64,000 nt of DNA from Candidatus Saccharibacteria bacterium. Its GTDB lineage: Bacteria > Patescibacteriota > Saccharimonadia > Saccharimonadales > Saccharimonadaceae. Shown piece by piece: positions 8,269-16,944 of the stretch (position 1 is the stretch's first letter; every line of letters starts with the position of its first letter). The position numbers and the translations under genes are program-made. The notes under the pieces were generated by a model. That model was given only the letters and a program-made list of their open reading frames with translations, did not search any database and was not told the origin of the DNA. The DNA is taken from assembly GCA_016789455.1 (NCBI GenBank), contig JAEUQU010000002.1, forward strand, positions 62,001 through 126,000. The letters are read 5' to 3'.

Positions 8269-8297
8269 ATTATATCACAAATCGTATTAAAAAGCAA
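8269..8297 (-). promoter_or_regulatory. Promoter of 7903-8229
   Basis: TTGCTT (8292-8297), 17 bp, TATAAT (8269-8274) on the minus strand, with TTTGTGA directly before the -10 box. The leader is about 35 nt and holds AAGGAG. Confidence 0.7.
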
Positions 8298-8317
8298 GTT
8301 GTGGCATACTGATACAC

Positions 8318-9163
8318 ATGTTTGCCGTGGCTATCATCGCCGTTTCCACCTTTTTGCAGGAAGTGTCCGACTCGCTGGGCAAGGGGGCGGTCCGCCGCCA
8401 CCTGACGACTGCCTACGGGCTGGCGTTTTTGGGCCAGTTCTGGAGTACGGTCTTTTTGATTGGCACTATGGCGCTCGGGGCGGAGTTTGTCTTTAGTGTG
8501 GAATCGTTGCCGACGTTCCTGCTGCGCCTTGGTCTGGCCGTCGGCACGGCACTGGTAGGCGCCATGGCGGTCATCACGGCCGACCGCAGCACGGTCGGTT
8601 TTCTGCGCTCGCTGACCATCCCGATGCTGTTGGGCGTGGATATCTTCCTGGGCTACGCCATGAGCGGCTGGCAGATCGCCGGTGTCTTTCTGATGTTCGT
8701 CGGCCTGGCCTGGGGCTTCCGCGGCAATCCGCGCAGTAAGAACGGTGCCAAGCTGGTGCTGATGAGTGCGGTGCTGGGCGTCATTACGGCGTCGCTGTAT
8801 AAGTGGAATATCACGCATTACAACTCGGTGGTGGGCGAACAGGTGGTGCTGCACGGCTGCCTGTTGCTGCTGTTCTTTGTACTGACGACCCGTCAGTCCG
8901 GACTGCCGCTGCATATGCTGGTCAAGCCGTGGACGGGCAGCCAATCAATGGCGAACGGGCTAAGTTCGACGGTGGAAAGCTTTGCGTATGTGTATGCGCC
9001 GGCGTCGGTCATCATTGCGCTTAAGCGCAGCTTCGCGCTGTTCTGGTCAGTGATGTTCGGCAAGCGCTACTTCGGTGAGCAGCGCATCCGGCAGAAGGCG
9101 GCGGCCGGGGTTGTGGTGGTGGCGGGGCTGGCATTGTTGGCGTTGCCGTATCTGCAGTTATAG
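8318..9163 (+). CDS. EamA/DMT-type membrane transporter
   Basis: About ten hydrophobic segments over 281 residues fit the EamA (drug/metabolite transporter) plan of two five-helix halves. The C-terminal half has the typical IIALKRSFALFWSVMFGKRYFGE element followed by a final helix. The substrate is unknown. CATACT lies 7 nt before the ATG, so the mRNA may be leaderless. It is divergent from the GC-rich gene 7903-8229. Confidence 0.75.
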   Translation: MFAVAIIAVSTFLQEVSDSLGKGAVRRHLTTAYGLAFLGQFWSTVFLIGTMALGAEFVFSVESLPTFLLRLGLAVGTALVGAMAVITADRSTVGFLRSLTIPMLLGVDIFLGYAMSGWQIAGVFLMFVGLAWGFRGNPRSKNGAKLVLMSAVLGVITASLYKWNITHYNSVVGEQVVLHGCLLLLFFVLTTRQSGLPLHMLVKPWTGSQSMANGLSSTVESFAYVYAPASVIIALKRSFALFWSVMFGKRYFGEQRIRQKAAAGVVVVAGLALLALPYLQL

Positions 9164-9184
9164 CCGCTTTGTTACAATGAGGCT

Positions 9185-9790
9185 ATGCATACCAACCCCA
9201 CCATCGAAGCCTATAACCAGTACGCGCACAATTATGATGAAGGGGTGACGACGTTCTGGGATAATTTTCCGCGGACGTTCATCATGGCTTTCGTGGAGCG
9301 CACGCCGGGGCGGCGGGTGCTGGATGTCGGCAGTGGCAGCGGTCGTGACGCGGTGCTGCTGCGTGAGCAGGGCCTGGAGGTGGTCTGTCTGGATGGTTCG
9401 CAGACGATGATCGATATGACGACCCGGCTTGGTTTTGAGTCGGTGCTGTCAGATTTTGCCTATATTGATTTTCCGGCAGCCTCATTTGACGGCATCTGGG
9501 CATATACCTCATTGATTCATATTCCTAAGGCTGAAGCGCAGACTATCATCGGGCGGCTGCACGGCCTGCTGAAGCCGGGTGGCAGTTTCGTGATGGGTGC
9601 CATCGAGGGTGAAAGCGAAGGTATGGTGCAACATTCTTCCATGCCCGGCGCCGCCCGCTACTTCAAGCGGTATGGCAAGGAAGAATTGCGCCAGATGATT
9701 GAGCCGCTCGGCTTTGAGCTGGTGCATGCCGAGGATTACCAGCCGCACAACAGCGTCTACGTGAATCAACTCTATATAAAGTCTAGTTGA
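9185..9790 (+). CDS. Class I SAM-dependent methyltransferase
   Basis: VLDVGSGSGRD (residues 46-56) is motif I for S-adenosylmethionine binding, and VVCLDGSQTMI supplies the acidic residue of motif II. FDGIWAYTSLIHI and LHGLLKPGGSFVMG are motifs typical of the Methyltransf_11/25 group. The substrate cannot be told. TACAAT lies 6 nt before the ATG (leaderless). The 3' end overlaps the convergent gene by 8 nt. Confidence 0.85.
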   Translation: MHTNPTIEAYNQYAHNYDEGVTTFWDNFPRTFIMAFVERTPGRRVLDVGSGSGRDAVLLREQGLEVVCLDGSQTMIDMTTRLGFESVLSDFAYIDFPAASFDGIWAYTSLIHIPKAEAQTIIGRLHGLLKPGGSFVMGAIEGESEGMVQHSSMPGAARYFKRYGKEELRQMIEPLGFELVHAEDYQPHNSVYVNQLYIKSS

Positions 9791-10385
9791 AGGACCCGGT
9801 CCGCACCTCGCCATCACGTTTGTACGAAGCGACGATGACGCCCGACGGCGTAACGAGCGAATCAGTCAGCGTATAAGCGGCTGGCACCGTACCTTCGCCG
9901 AACAGCCGCTTGCCCTTGCCAAGGGTAATGGGGAAGATCTTCAGCCATAGCTCGTCGGCCAAGTCGCCCCGCAGCAGGGTCTGGATGAGGTTGCTGCTGC
10001 CGTGTACCTGCAGGTCGGGGCCGTCCTGGTCCTTGAGGGCCTGGATTTCGCTGGCGACGTCACCGCTGATCTGGACGGTCTTGTCCCAGCTGGTGTCTAC
10101 GTCGCCGTTGGAGACCACGTACTTGGTGGCTTTGTTGAAAGCGTCAGACGTCTCGTTCTGCTGCTGTGGCCAGTAGCCGGCAAAGATGTCGTAGGTCTTG
10201 CGGCCCAAGAGCAGGTCAAAGGGCGGAGTCATCTGCTTGTCCATGACCTGGCCGGCCACGTCGTCGAAGTAAGGCACGGTCCAGCCCTCCAGGTTGAAGC
10301 CGCCAGAAGGATCCTCGCCCTTGCCGCCAGGGGCCTGCATGACGCCGTCGAGTGATATGAATGTAAGGATAATCAATTTGCGCAT
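9783..10385 (-). CDS. Dihydrofolate reductase family protein (RibD C-terminal type)
   Basis: MRKLIILTFISLDGVMQAPGG is the typical N-terminus of the RibD C-terminal/YyaP-YwjB group, with later DLLLGRKTYDIF, the NADPH-binding VHGSSNLIQTLL, and KIFPITLGKGKRLFGEG. These are DHFR-fold reductases of mostly unknown substrate, distinct from FolA. TACTAT lies 6 nt before the ATG. It is convergent with the methyltransferase. Confidence 0.88.
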   Translation of the reverse strand: MRKLIILTFISLDGVMQAPGGKGEDPSGGFNLEGWTVPYFDDVAGQVMDKQMTPPFDLLLGRKTYDIFAGYWPQQQNETSDAFNKATKYVVSNGDVDTSWDKTVQISGDVASEIQALKDQDGPDLQVHGSSNLIQTLLRGDLADELWLKIFPITLGKGKRLFGEGTVPAAYTLTDSLVTPSGVIVASYKRDGEVRTGSFN

Positions 10386-10424
10386 ACTCTTATAGTAGCA
10401 GTTTGGGGGCTGAATGATAGTCTG

Positions 10425-11687
10425 TCATACAGCACGGAAGCTACGACGCAGCACCAAGAGCCCAAGCAGTCCACTGAGGACTGAAGCTATAACTATGCTA
10501 AGCTTGGCAACCGCCACCAACTGATCGCTCTCGAAGGCCAGCCCGGTGATGAAGATTGAAACGGTAAAGCCGATACCCGCCAGCAGCCCCACGCCGCCGA
10601 TATGATGCCAATTGACTCCGTTGGGCAGGTGGGCCAGTCCAAAACGCACCATCAGCCAGCTGGCGGCGGTGATGCCCGCGACCTTGCCAATGAAAAGACC
10701 GCCGATGATGCCAAGGGCAAGCGGCAGCGCTGCGATATGCTCCAGATTGCCGGCAGAAAGGATGATGCCGGTATTGGCGAACGCAAAGAGTGGGATGACA
10801 AAAAGGGTCGAGATGGGAATCAGGAAACGTTCTGTGCGCTCGGCGATGGAAGGGCCGCTCCCGGCCAGCGGCGCGATGACGCCCATGACAATGCCGGCGA
10901 TGCTGGGGTGGACACCGGAGGCGTTGATTGCCAGCCATATAAGGACGCAGCCCGCAATGTAGAGGGACATGTTCAGCCGCCCAAGCTGACCTAGCAGCAG
11001 GATGATAAGGCTGGCTACGGCCGCGATTGCCAGCATCGGCAGGCTGATTCCCGAGCTATAGAAGAGGGCGATGACAAGTACTGCGCCGATATCATCGACA
11101 ATAGCCAGGGTGAGCAGGAACAGGCGAAGCGATGCTGGTACCCGGCGCCCGAGCAGCGCCAGGACGCCCACGGCAAAGGCGATGTCGGTCGCCATGGGGA
11201 TGGCCCAGCCGCCCGCCGCTTCGGTGCCGGTATTGAGCGACAGGAAGATCAGGGCTGGTACGACCATGCCGCCGATGGCTGCTGCGAAGGGCAGGGCGGC
11301 CGTTTTGAGTTTGCGCAGCTCGCCGCGGAGACATTCGCGCTTGATTTCCAGCCCGACTACCAGAAAGAAGATGGCCATCAGGGCATCGTTGATCCAGTGC
11401 CGCAGGTCCTTGTGCAGGACCAGGTTGCCGATACCGGCGCTGGCATCAAGGTGCAGTATCGATTGGTACAGTCCTGCCAGGGGCGAGTTGGCTGCGATCA
11501 GTGCCAGGACGGTCGCGCCTATGATGAATTTGCCGCTGATTGCCTCGTCCTTCAGCAGGGTGGTCAGAAGCTGCGGGACCCGCGCCGGATGTAATTTTTT
11601 CAGTATCGCTTTTGTATGTTGCACAATAAATATCCAATCAACTTTAACTAGTGCGCCGACCAGACTTCCCAGCTCTCCTTCCTCCAT
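10425..11687 (-). CDS. nhaA: Na+/H+ antiporter NhaA
   Basis: A full-length NhaA with eleven to twelve helices. The invariant motifs are present: FFLVVGLEIKRE, ATDIAFAVGVLALLG, and the ion-binding Asp pair in LAIVDDIGA. It exchanges protons for Na+ or Li+ across the membrane and serves pH and sodium homeostasis. The start is unsure: the ATG at 11687 overlaps a TACAAT box, and a GTG at 11624 would give a more usual N-terminus (about 24 residues before DEAISGKF). It is divergent from the GC-rich gene 11787-13025. Confidence 0.93.
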   Translation of the reverse strand: MEEGELGSLVGALVKVDWIFIVQHTKAILKKLHPARVPQLLTTLLKDEAISGKFIIGATVLALIAANSPLAGLYQSILHLDASAGIGNLVLHKDLRHWINDALMAIFFLVVGLEIKRECLRGELRKLKTAALPFAAAIGGMVVPALIFLSLNTGTEAAGGWAIPMATDIAFAVGVLALLGRRVPASLRLFLLTLAIVDDIGAVLVIALFYSSGISLPMLAIAAVASLIILLLGQLGRLNMSLYIAGCVLIWLAINASGVHPSIAGIVMGVIAPLAGSGPSIAERTERFLIPISTLFVIPLFAFANTGIILSAGNLEHIAALPLALGIIGGLFIGKVAGITAASWLMVRFGLAHLPNGVNWHHIGGVGLLAGIGFTVSIFITGLAFESDQLVAVAKLSIVIASVLSGLLGLLVLRRSFRAV

Positions 11688-11786
11688 TGTAAATAAATAT
11701 TTACATATGCACAAAAACATTGCATCATACAGTAGGTGTCAATCTGACAATCGTGCACCACAGCGCACCGACCAAAGGAGAAAACG

Positions 11787-13025
11787 ATGCTGGGCATACC
11801 GTCCCGCGCCGAGGCCGTGGAGCAGTACCCGGATTACGCCGAGGCTGTCCGCCGCGATGACCTGGCCTTGCAGTTGCTGGGTCTGCGGCAGATCTTCCTG
11901 CGGGTGTCGGCCCACAACCACGTGGCCGAGGCATACCGCGACGCCGGCCTGATTGAACGGTTCATGGCGGCCGGCGAGATTACCCGGATCAACCCCAAGC
12001 GGGTGCCGAAACGGGTGGCCGAGCGGCTCAATCCCCGCTGGGTGCTCGAACGGTACGTGGCCGCCATCGGGCGGTACCGCACCGTCCTGCAACAGGCCCG
12101 CGACCTGCTGGACGTGCCGACCGTGACCGTCATCCAGACGACGGCGCACCTGCCGCTCGGCGGCCTGTATGACTGCGTCGCCGTCGAAGAGGTGGTGACC
12201 GACCAGGTCATCGGTGCCGCCGGCATCTCTGTCGAGCCGGGCCGGGGCAGGGGATGGCAGTACTCGTTCAACCTCTACGAGCTGGCCATGCGGCTGCTTG
12301 ATGAATTCGAGCAGCAGCTCGGCCTGCAACTGGAGCGGGCACTGACACCTTTCGAGCAGATCGTGGCCATGGTGCGGGTGGCCACCGGCATGGAGGAGGA
12401 GGGCAACTTCCAGTTGGTCGACGGGCGGCTTCCCGCACTCTACTCTGCCCGCAGCGGCAGCATGGAGATCGCTGAGGGCCACCCGGTGCAGCAGCTATTC
12501 CTGCGGCACGCCGCCCTGACGGCGGAGAGCGACATTGCACTGCGGTTCGACGACCAGTACTTCGCCCTTGGCCGTGGTGCCGGGCGGGGCATGGTGCCGT
12601 CCGGGTGTCTGCTGACGGACGAGCAGCGCTTCCACCATCAGCAGCTCGGGCATCGGATGGCGCTCCGGCGGCAGGTCGTCCAGGCGGTGGCCGAAAGCGG
12701 CCAGGCTGTCATCCACGGCGTTGCCTACCGGCCGGAAGCCATCGTGATGGAGGACGGCGTGACAAGCGGCTATGCCGCCGATGGCACGGTCCACCAGGAA
12801 ATCGTCAATCTCCTGGGCGTGCCCGTCCGCCAGCAGGACGGCACGGTCGTGCTGCCCGATGCATGGGCGGAAGAAGAAGTCGAACTGGTCACCGCCTATC
12901 TGGACGGTGACGAAGAGGCGGTAGAAGTCCTGCTGTCGGTCTACGACCTCGATGCCTCGTCCGGCCACTCCTCGCGCGGCAAGCGGCTGGCACAGCTGGC
13001 GTACGTGACGCGGCCGCGCGACTGA
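11787..13025 (+). CDS. Hypothetical protein, 412 aa (GC-rich SD-led class)
   Basis: No family is recognised. The product is soluble, acidic and rich in Arg, Val, Leu and Glu, with a helical N-terminal half (VRRDDLALQLLGLRQIF, RFMAAGEITR) and a C-terminal part rich in short strands. AAAGGAG 6-7 nt before the ATG decides the start. The gene stands alone between NhaA (divergent) and a convergent peptidase, and ends at a strong GC hairpin. Codon use is clearly more G/C-biased than that of NhaA. Confidence 0.7.
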   Translation: MLGIPSRAEAVEQYPDYAEAVRRDDLALQLLGLRQIFLRVSAHNHVAEAYRDAGLIERFMAAGEITRINPKRVPKRVAERLNPRWVLERYVAAIGRYRTVLQQARDLLDVPTVTVIQTTAHLPLGGLYDCVAVEEVVTDQVIGAAGISVEPGRGRGWQYSFNLYELAMRLLDEFEQQLGLQLERALTPFEQIVAMVRVATGMEEEGNFQLVDGRLPALYSARSGSMEIAEGHPVQQLFLRHAALTAESDIALRFDDQYFALGRGAGRGMVPSGCLLTDEQRFHHQQLGHRMALRRQVVQAVAESGQAVIHGVAYRPEAIVMEDGVTSGYAADGTVHQEIVNLLGVPVRQQDGTVVLPDAWAEEEVELVTAYLDGDEEAVEVLLSVYDLDASSGHSSRGKRLAQLAYVTRPRD

Positions 13026-13042
13026 CGGCCGTACTGGCAACC

Positions 13043-13088
13043 CGGGTGGTTGCGCTGGGAGATGTTCCCGGCGCAACCACCCGCTTTT
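13043..13088 (+). terminator. Terminator of 11787-13025
   Basis: CGGGTGGTTGCGC (13043-13055) pairs perfectly with GCGCAACCACCCG (13071-13083), and CTTTTC follows. The loop has an inner GGG/CCC pair. Confidence 0.85.
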
Positions 13089-13103
13089 CATGAGAAGCAA
13101 ATA

Positions 13104-13841
13104 TCAGGAGGCTGGCTGGATAAGGCTGCGCAGCAGCTGCGCGCGGTTGGTGAACATCGATGTGTCGCCGCCAAGCGCCATGATGGCGAATGTCTCGGCA
13201 AAGTCCTCGTGGGGCATCTCGGCGGCGAAGCGCGTGGGGGCAAGTGCCTTGTCCTTCTCCTCCAGCCGCCATGTATTGTGCGCAAGCTTGCCGTCTCCGA
13301 TGACGCGGTGGCGCCAGCCAAGACCTTGTTGGAAATACGAAAAACTATTCGTCCGGCCGTTGATGGCGAACCAGGCGTGGTGCTTTATATCAATACCAAG
13401 GCTTACCGCTTCTGCGAGCGTGCCGATGTCCATGGCATGCGCCATCTCGTGCGCCAGGGTAAGATCGAACAGACTGACGCCTGGACGCCCGGTGAAGTAG
13501 GGCGCGTAGTCCCCAAGGTCGGGCTTTTTCAGCCTGCGCAGGCCGGCCAGATTGACGCGCACCACGCGCGAATACGGGTTGTATGTGCCGCCCCATTGGA
13601 GGGCTTCGCCCATATCGACCAGGTCGATACCCTCCAGCCGCTGCACGATCCGCTCCCGCGTAAAGGCGGCCACGGTATGGCAGGCGCCCTCGATAGCCAG
13701 CCGCTCATCAGTGCTCAGCAGCCTGCCCGTGAGGTTACGAATGGTGATGCTGCCGGTATCGCGCTGAAAGGTCAGGGTCTGGCGGACCTTTTCCTGCACA
13801 GGAAGATCGCTCAGCCTGACCGGTGCTGATTTCGTAGTCAT
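13104..13841 (-). CDS. Zinc metallopeptidase-like protein (HEMAH)
   Basis: LAHEMAHAMD places an HExxH motif at residues 131-135, and HEDFAETFAIMA (about 211-222) supplies the Glu expected as third ligand in gluzincin-type peptidases. There is no signal peptide. The fold resembles anthrax-lethal-factor or Mlc titration factor-like gluzincins, but the family cannot be named firmly. TATAAT lies 9 nt before the ATG, so the mRNA is probably nearly leaderless. Confidence 0.7.
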   Translation of the reverse strand: MTTKSAPVRLSDLPVQEKVRQTLTFQRDTGSITIRNLTGRLLSTDERLAIEGACHTVAAFTRERIVQRLEGIDLVDMGEALQWGGTYNPYSRVVRVNLAGLRRLKKPDLGDYAPYFTGRPGVSLFDLTLAHEMAHAMDIGTLAEAVSLGIDIKHHAWFAINGRTNSFSYFQQGLGWRHRVIGDGKLAHNTWRLEEKDKALAPTRFAAEMPHEDFAETFAIMALGGDTSMFTNRAQLLRSLIQPAS

Positions 13842-13920
13842 GGTACCGCTATTATAACGTGAGGCTGCTCAAGCCAAAAGCGCTATAGGCAGGCGGCACT
13901 ATTTTATATACACTATCAGT

Positions 13921-14640
13921 ATGAAGAAGGGGCAGCGGGGCTTTAGTGCAGTTGAAGGGGTGCTTATTGCTGCCTCGGTCATGGCTGTCGGTGTCATCGG
14001 CTGGTCTTTCTACAATAACAGCGCGTTCAAACCAGTGGCAGGCCAGGCGGCAGAGCCCGGTCCGCGCAGCCAGGCCAAGGAGCGCACGGTGCCCGGCCCC
14101 GTCGCCGAGCCCGAGCCGACCGTCAAGCACAAGCACAAAGAGACAGGCATTGCTTTTACTTATCCCAAGGACTGGAAGGTGGCCGAGCCGGCCGTCGATA
14201 ACGGCGCGGTGGTCTACCGTTTTCAGGTTTCCAGGCAGGTCACGGCTGAGACGGCCAAGCAGGACGAAACGAATATCGGGCGCTATAAGCACAATCTCCT
14301 GCTCGATTTCGAACTCCTCTCCAGCGGCTTTTATGACGGCTTCGCCAAAGATAACCAGTTCGCGCCTGATGACAACAAGCAGCTGCTGGGCGATATCATC
14401 GTGGCGGGCAAACGCCTGAAGCTGGTCGCCTACATGGCGGACGAGAAAATCAGTAGCGTCAATGTCGTCGAGTGCCGCTCGGATGACCTGTGCGACCTGT
14501 ACGTCAGTTTTGGCCGCGGCAAATATGCGCTCATCAGCATCGGCTCGCTGGTAGGACAGCAGGCCCCGGATGTGACCATAGACCCTGACTCAAAAGAGTA
14601 CAAGGCACTGCTGCAAGTAGCCGAATCAATCAAACTATAG
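13921..14640 (+). CDS. Prepilin-like secreted protein, 239 aa
   Basis: The N-terminus KKGQRGFSAVEGVLIAASV has the prepilin peptidase pattern (G/F cleavage, Glu at position +5) followed by one hydrophobic helix. A Pro/Glu/Lys-rich linker leads to a beta-rich C-terminal domain with IAFTYPKDWKV, reminiscent of PsbP-like domains. It may be a minor pseudopilin or simply a surface protein using the pilin export route. TACACT lies 6 nt before the ATG. Confidence 0.7.
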   Translation: MKKGQRGFSAVEGVLIAASVMAVGVIGWSFYNNSAFKPVAGQAAEPGPRSQAKERTVPGPVAEPEPTVKHKHKETGIAFTYPKDWKVAEPAVDNGAVVYRFQVSRQVTAETAKQDETNIGRYKHNLLLDFELLSSGFYDGFAKDNQFAPDDNKQLLGDIIVAGKRLKLVAYMADEKISSVNVVECRSDDLCDLYVSFGRGKYALISIGSLVGQQAPDVTIDPDSKEYKALLQVAESIKL

Positions 14641-14642
14641 TT

Positions 14643-16298
14643 TCAGGCATTCGGCGGTGTCGTGCGGATATGCGCCACCCGCTTGTGCTGCATGCGGCCG
14701 TCGTGGTCGACGTCGTATATAAGGATGCTGCCAAACAGCATTTCTATGCCACCGATGCCCTCATCAGAGATATCCTCGATGTATTTCACCAGGGCGCGGA
14801 TGGCATTGCCGTGCGATACCACTAGTACGTTCTTGCCGGACAGCAGCTCCGGCAGGATGACCTGGCGGTAAAAGGGCACTGCCCGTTCATACACCATCCG
14901 CAGGCTCTCGCCGCCCGGCACGGGATAGTCCCAGTCGCGGCGCAGATGCCTAAAGACATCCTCGCCAAGTTTTTCCTTGACCTGCCACTTGTTGAGGCCG
15001 GTGTATTCACCGTAGTCGCGTTCGTTAAGGGCGGTGTCGCGCCGGTAGGGCACGTCGAACTGCTGGATGGAATCAAGCATGCCGGACATCGTCTCAAAAG
15101 TACGGATCTGCTGTGAAGTGAAGGCGATGTCAAATTGGATATCGCTGACGGCCTGTCCGAGCAGAGCGGCTTCATGGAAGCCTTTCTCACTGAGGTGGAC
15201 ATCCCGCGTGCCCGACCATCTGCCCTCGGCATTCCATTCCGATTCGCCGTGGCGGGCGATGACCAGCTTGCCGGGCCTAGTATCCGGAGCGCTGACAGCG
15301 TTGGGTGTTTCGCCGTACCAGAAGCGGATCATGTTATCGGCAGTGGTACGGTTGATGCGTTCCAGTGCCTCGATGGTATTGAAGGCGTTGTGCGGCGTAA
15401 TGATGACATTGGCAAAGCGCTTCAGTACATCCAGCTGCAAACTTTGGGCGGAGGTCTTGCCGCTGAGCGTATCTTTGTTAAGCACCTGCAGCTCCTTGTC
15501 CAGCTTCAGCAACTGTTCGCCTTCCAGCACATCCAGGCCGGCACCGGCAAGGCGTCCGGTGCGCAGGGCATCGATGAGGGCACGGGTGTCTACCAGTTCG
15601 TCGCGGGCGGTGTTGATAAGTATCGCGCCAGACTTGGCTTTGGAAAGGAAGGCGTCATTAATGAGGTGATGGTTGTCGCCGGTGTACGGGCTGTGCAGGC
15701 TGATGATGTCGCTGCGCCCGGCCAATTCGTCCAGGCTGACCAGCTCGACACTCAACTCCCGGGCAGCTGTCTCATCGGGGTAAGGGTCGTAGACCAGCAC
15801 TTCCATGCCGAAAGCTCGGGCGATGCCGGCCACATGCCGCCCGATCCGTCCCATGCCGATGATGCCCATGGTCTTACCGGCCAGGTCGGTGCCCATGATG
15901 GCAGCCTGGTCATATGTGGCGGCCTGGACGGCCTGGGTCGTCGCCTGCAGTTTGCGTGTCAGGCTGAGCAGTAAGGCGAACGTGTATTCGGCCACGGTCC
16001 GCTCGCCGTAGCTGGGGACGTTGACGACGGTGATGCCATGCTCGCGTGCTGCCGCCATATCGATGTTGTTGTAGCCGGTCGAACGGCAGGCAATCAGCCG
16101 CAAGCGGGGCAGCCGCTCGATGATCTCCCGCGTGACGGTGCTGCCGATGAATACCGAGATGATTTCTGACTCGGGGTGCAGATTATCAAGGGCAATCTGA
16201 TCCCGGCAGTATGTCCAGTAATGGTCGGTGGGCTGCAATAAGGCGGTCAGCTGATGTTCGTCCAGCGGCGTCGCGTCATAAATAGAGATATAAGCCAT
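14643..16298 (-). CDS. Fusion: D-2-hydroxyacid dehydrogenase + phosphoglycerate mutase
   Basis: Residues 1-330 form a D-isomer-specific 2-hydroxyacid dehydrogenase of the D-lactate type: NAD motif GMGRIG (148-153), catalytic Arg232 (NTARDE), a Glu in LEGE (259-261) and His303 (TPHNAF). Residues 343-551 form a histidine phosphatase of the 2,3-BPG-dependent mutase type: RHG (349-351), Arg399, the LNERDYGEYTG segment (Glu426) and SHG (His496). Both active sites look intact. One polypeptide could thus serve lower glycolysis and NADH reoxidation to D-lactate. TATAAT lies 8 nt before the ATG. Confidence 0.88.
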   Translation of the reverse strand: MAYISIYDATPLDEHQLTALLQPTDHYWTYCRDQIALDNLHPESEIISVFIGSTVTREIIERLPRLRLIACRSTGYNNIDMAAAREHGITVVNVPSYGERTVAEYTFALLLSLTRKLQATTQAVQAATYDQAAIMGTDLAGKTMGIIGMGRIGRHVAGIARAFGMEVLVYDPYPDETAARELSVELVSLDELAGRSDIISLHSPYTGDNHHLINDAFLSKAKSGAILINTARDELVDTRALIDALRTGRLAGAGLDVLEGEQLLKLDKELQVLNKDTLSGKTSAQSLQLDVLKRFANVIITPHNAFNTIEALERINRTTADNMIRFWYGETPNAVSAPDTRPGKLVIARHGESEWNAEGRWSGTRDVHLSEKGFHEAALLGQAVSDIQFDIAFTSQQIRTFETMSGMLDSIQQFDVPYRRDTALNERDYGEYTGLNKWQVKEKLGEDVFRHLRRDWDYPVPGGESLRMVYERAVPFYRQVILPELLSGKNVLVVSHGNAIRALVKYIEDISDEGIGGIEMLFGSILIYDVDHDGRMQHKRVAHIRTTPPNA

Positions 16299-16383
16299 GC
16301 ATAAGCATTATACGGGCTGGAGGCCGTCCGGCTCAAGGGCCGCGCCCCGTCTGTTATGATTGAGTCATATGTAAGGAATATCA

Positions 16384-16863
16384 ATGAAATCTCGCGTCCT
16401 GTCCCTGCTTGACGAACTTGCCGTACCATACCGCTGGGTCGACCACCCCGCGGTATTCACCGTGGCCGAATCACAGGCCGTCCTTGACGAGCACCTGCCT
16501 GTCAAGAACCTGTTGCTCTGCGAGCAGAACGGGCCGCGCCGGATACTGGTAGTGATGGCCGGCGAGCGGCGGCTGGACCTGAAGGCACTGCGCGGACAGC
16601 TAGACAGTAAGAAGCTGCAGTTCGCCAAGCCGGAGCTGCTGTTGGCGTCGCTTGGCGTGACACCGGGTTCCGTCTCGTTGTTCAGCTTGCTGCATGAGGG
16701 GGCCGGCGAGGTGGAACTGGTGGTCGACGAACGGCTGGTAGTGCACGAGGGTGAGGTGGGCTTCCATCCCAGTGACAACACTGCTACTATCTTTTTCCCG
16801 GCGGCCAAGTTGCGGCGGGTGGCCGAGGCGCTACGACAGAGGGTCCGATTTATCAGTTTGTAG
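16384..16863 (+). CDS. YbaK/ProX-type aminoacyl-tRNA deacylase
   Basis: The 159-residue protein is of the prolyl-tRNA synthetase-associated (YbaK/ProX) domain group: YRWVDHPAVFTVAES at the N-terminus, VKNLLLCEQNG, GERRLDLKALRGQL, and GSVSLFSLLHEG. Such free-standing domains hydrolyse Ala-tRNA(Pro) or related mischarged tRNAs. A TATGAT box lies about 25 nt upstream and TAAGGA precedes the ATG. Confidence 0.88.
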   Translation: MKSRVLSLLDELAVPYRWVDHPAVFTVAESQAVLDEHLPVKNLLLCEQNGPRRILVVMAGERRLDLKALRGQLDSKKLQFAKPELLLASLGVTPGSVSLFSLLHEGAGEVELVVDERLVVHEGEVGFHPSDNTATIFFPAAKLRRVAEALRQRVRFISL

Positions 16864-16878
16864 ACAGGCGTCGTGGCA

Positions 16879-16907
16879 TTGTTATTTCACGTGAAACATT
16901 TTATGAT
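16879..16907 (+). promoter_or_regulatory. Promoter of 16945-18069 with parS-like palindrome in the spacer
   Basis: TTGTTA (16879-16884), 17 bp, TATGAT (16902-16907). The sequence TATTTCACGTGAAACA (16883-16898) lies across the spacer and matches the B. subtilis-type parS consensus TGTTTCACGTGAAACA at 15 of 16 positions. It may be a ParB loading site, an operator for this promoter, or both. Confidence 0.65.
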
Positions 16908-16944
16908 ACTGTGCAGCCCATCCTAACGACAGAAATGAGGCACG

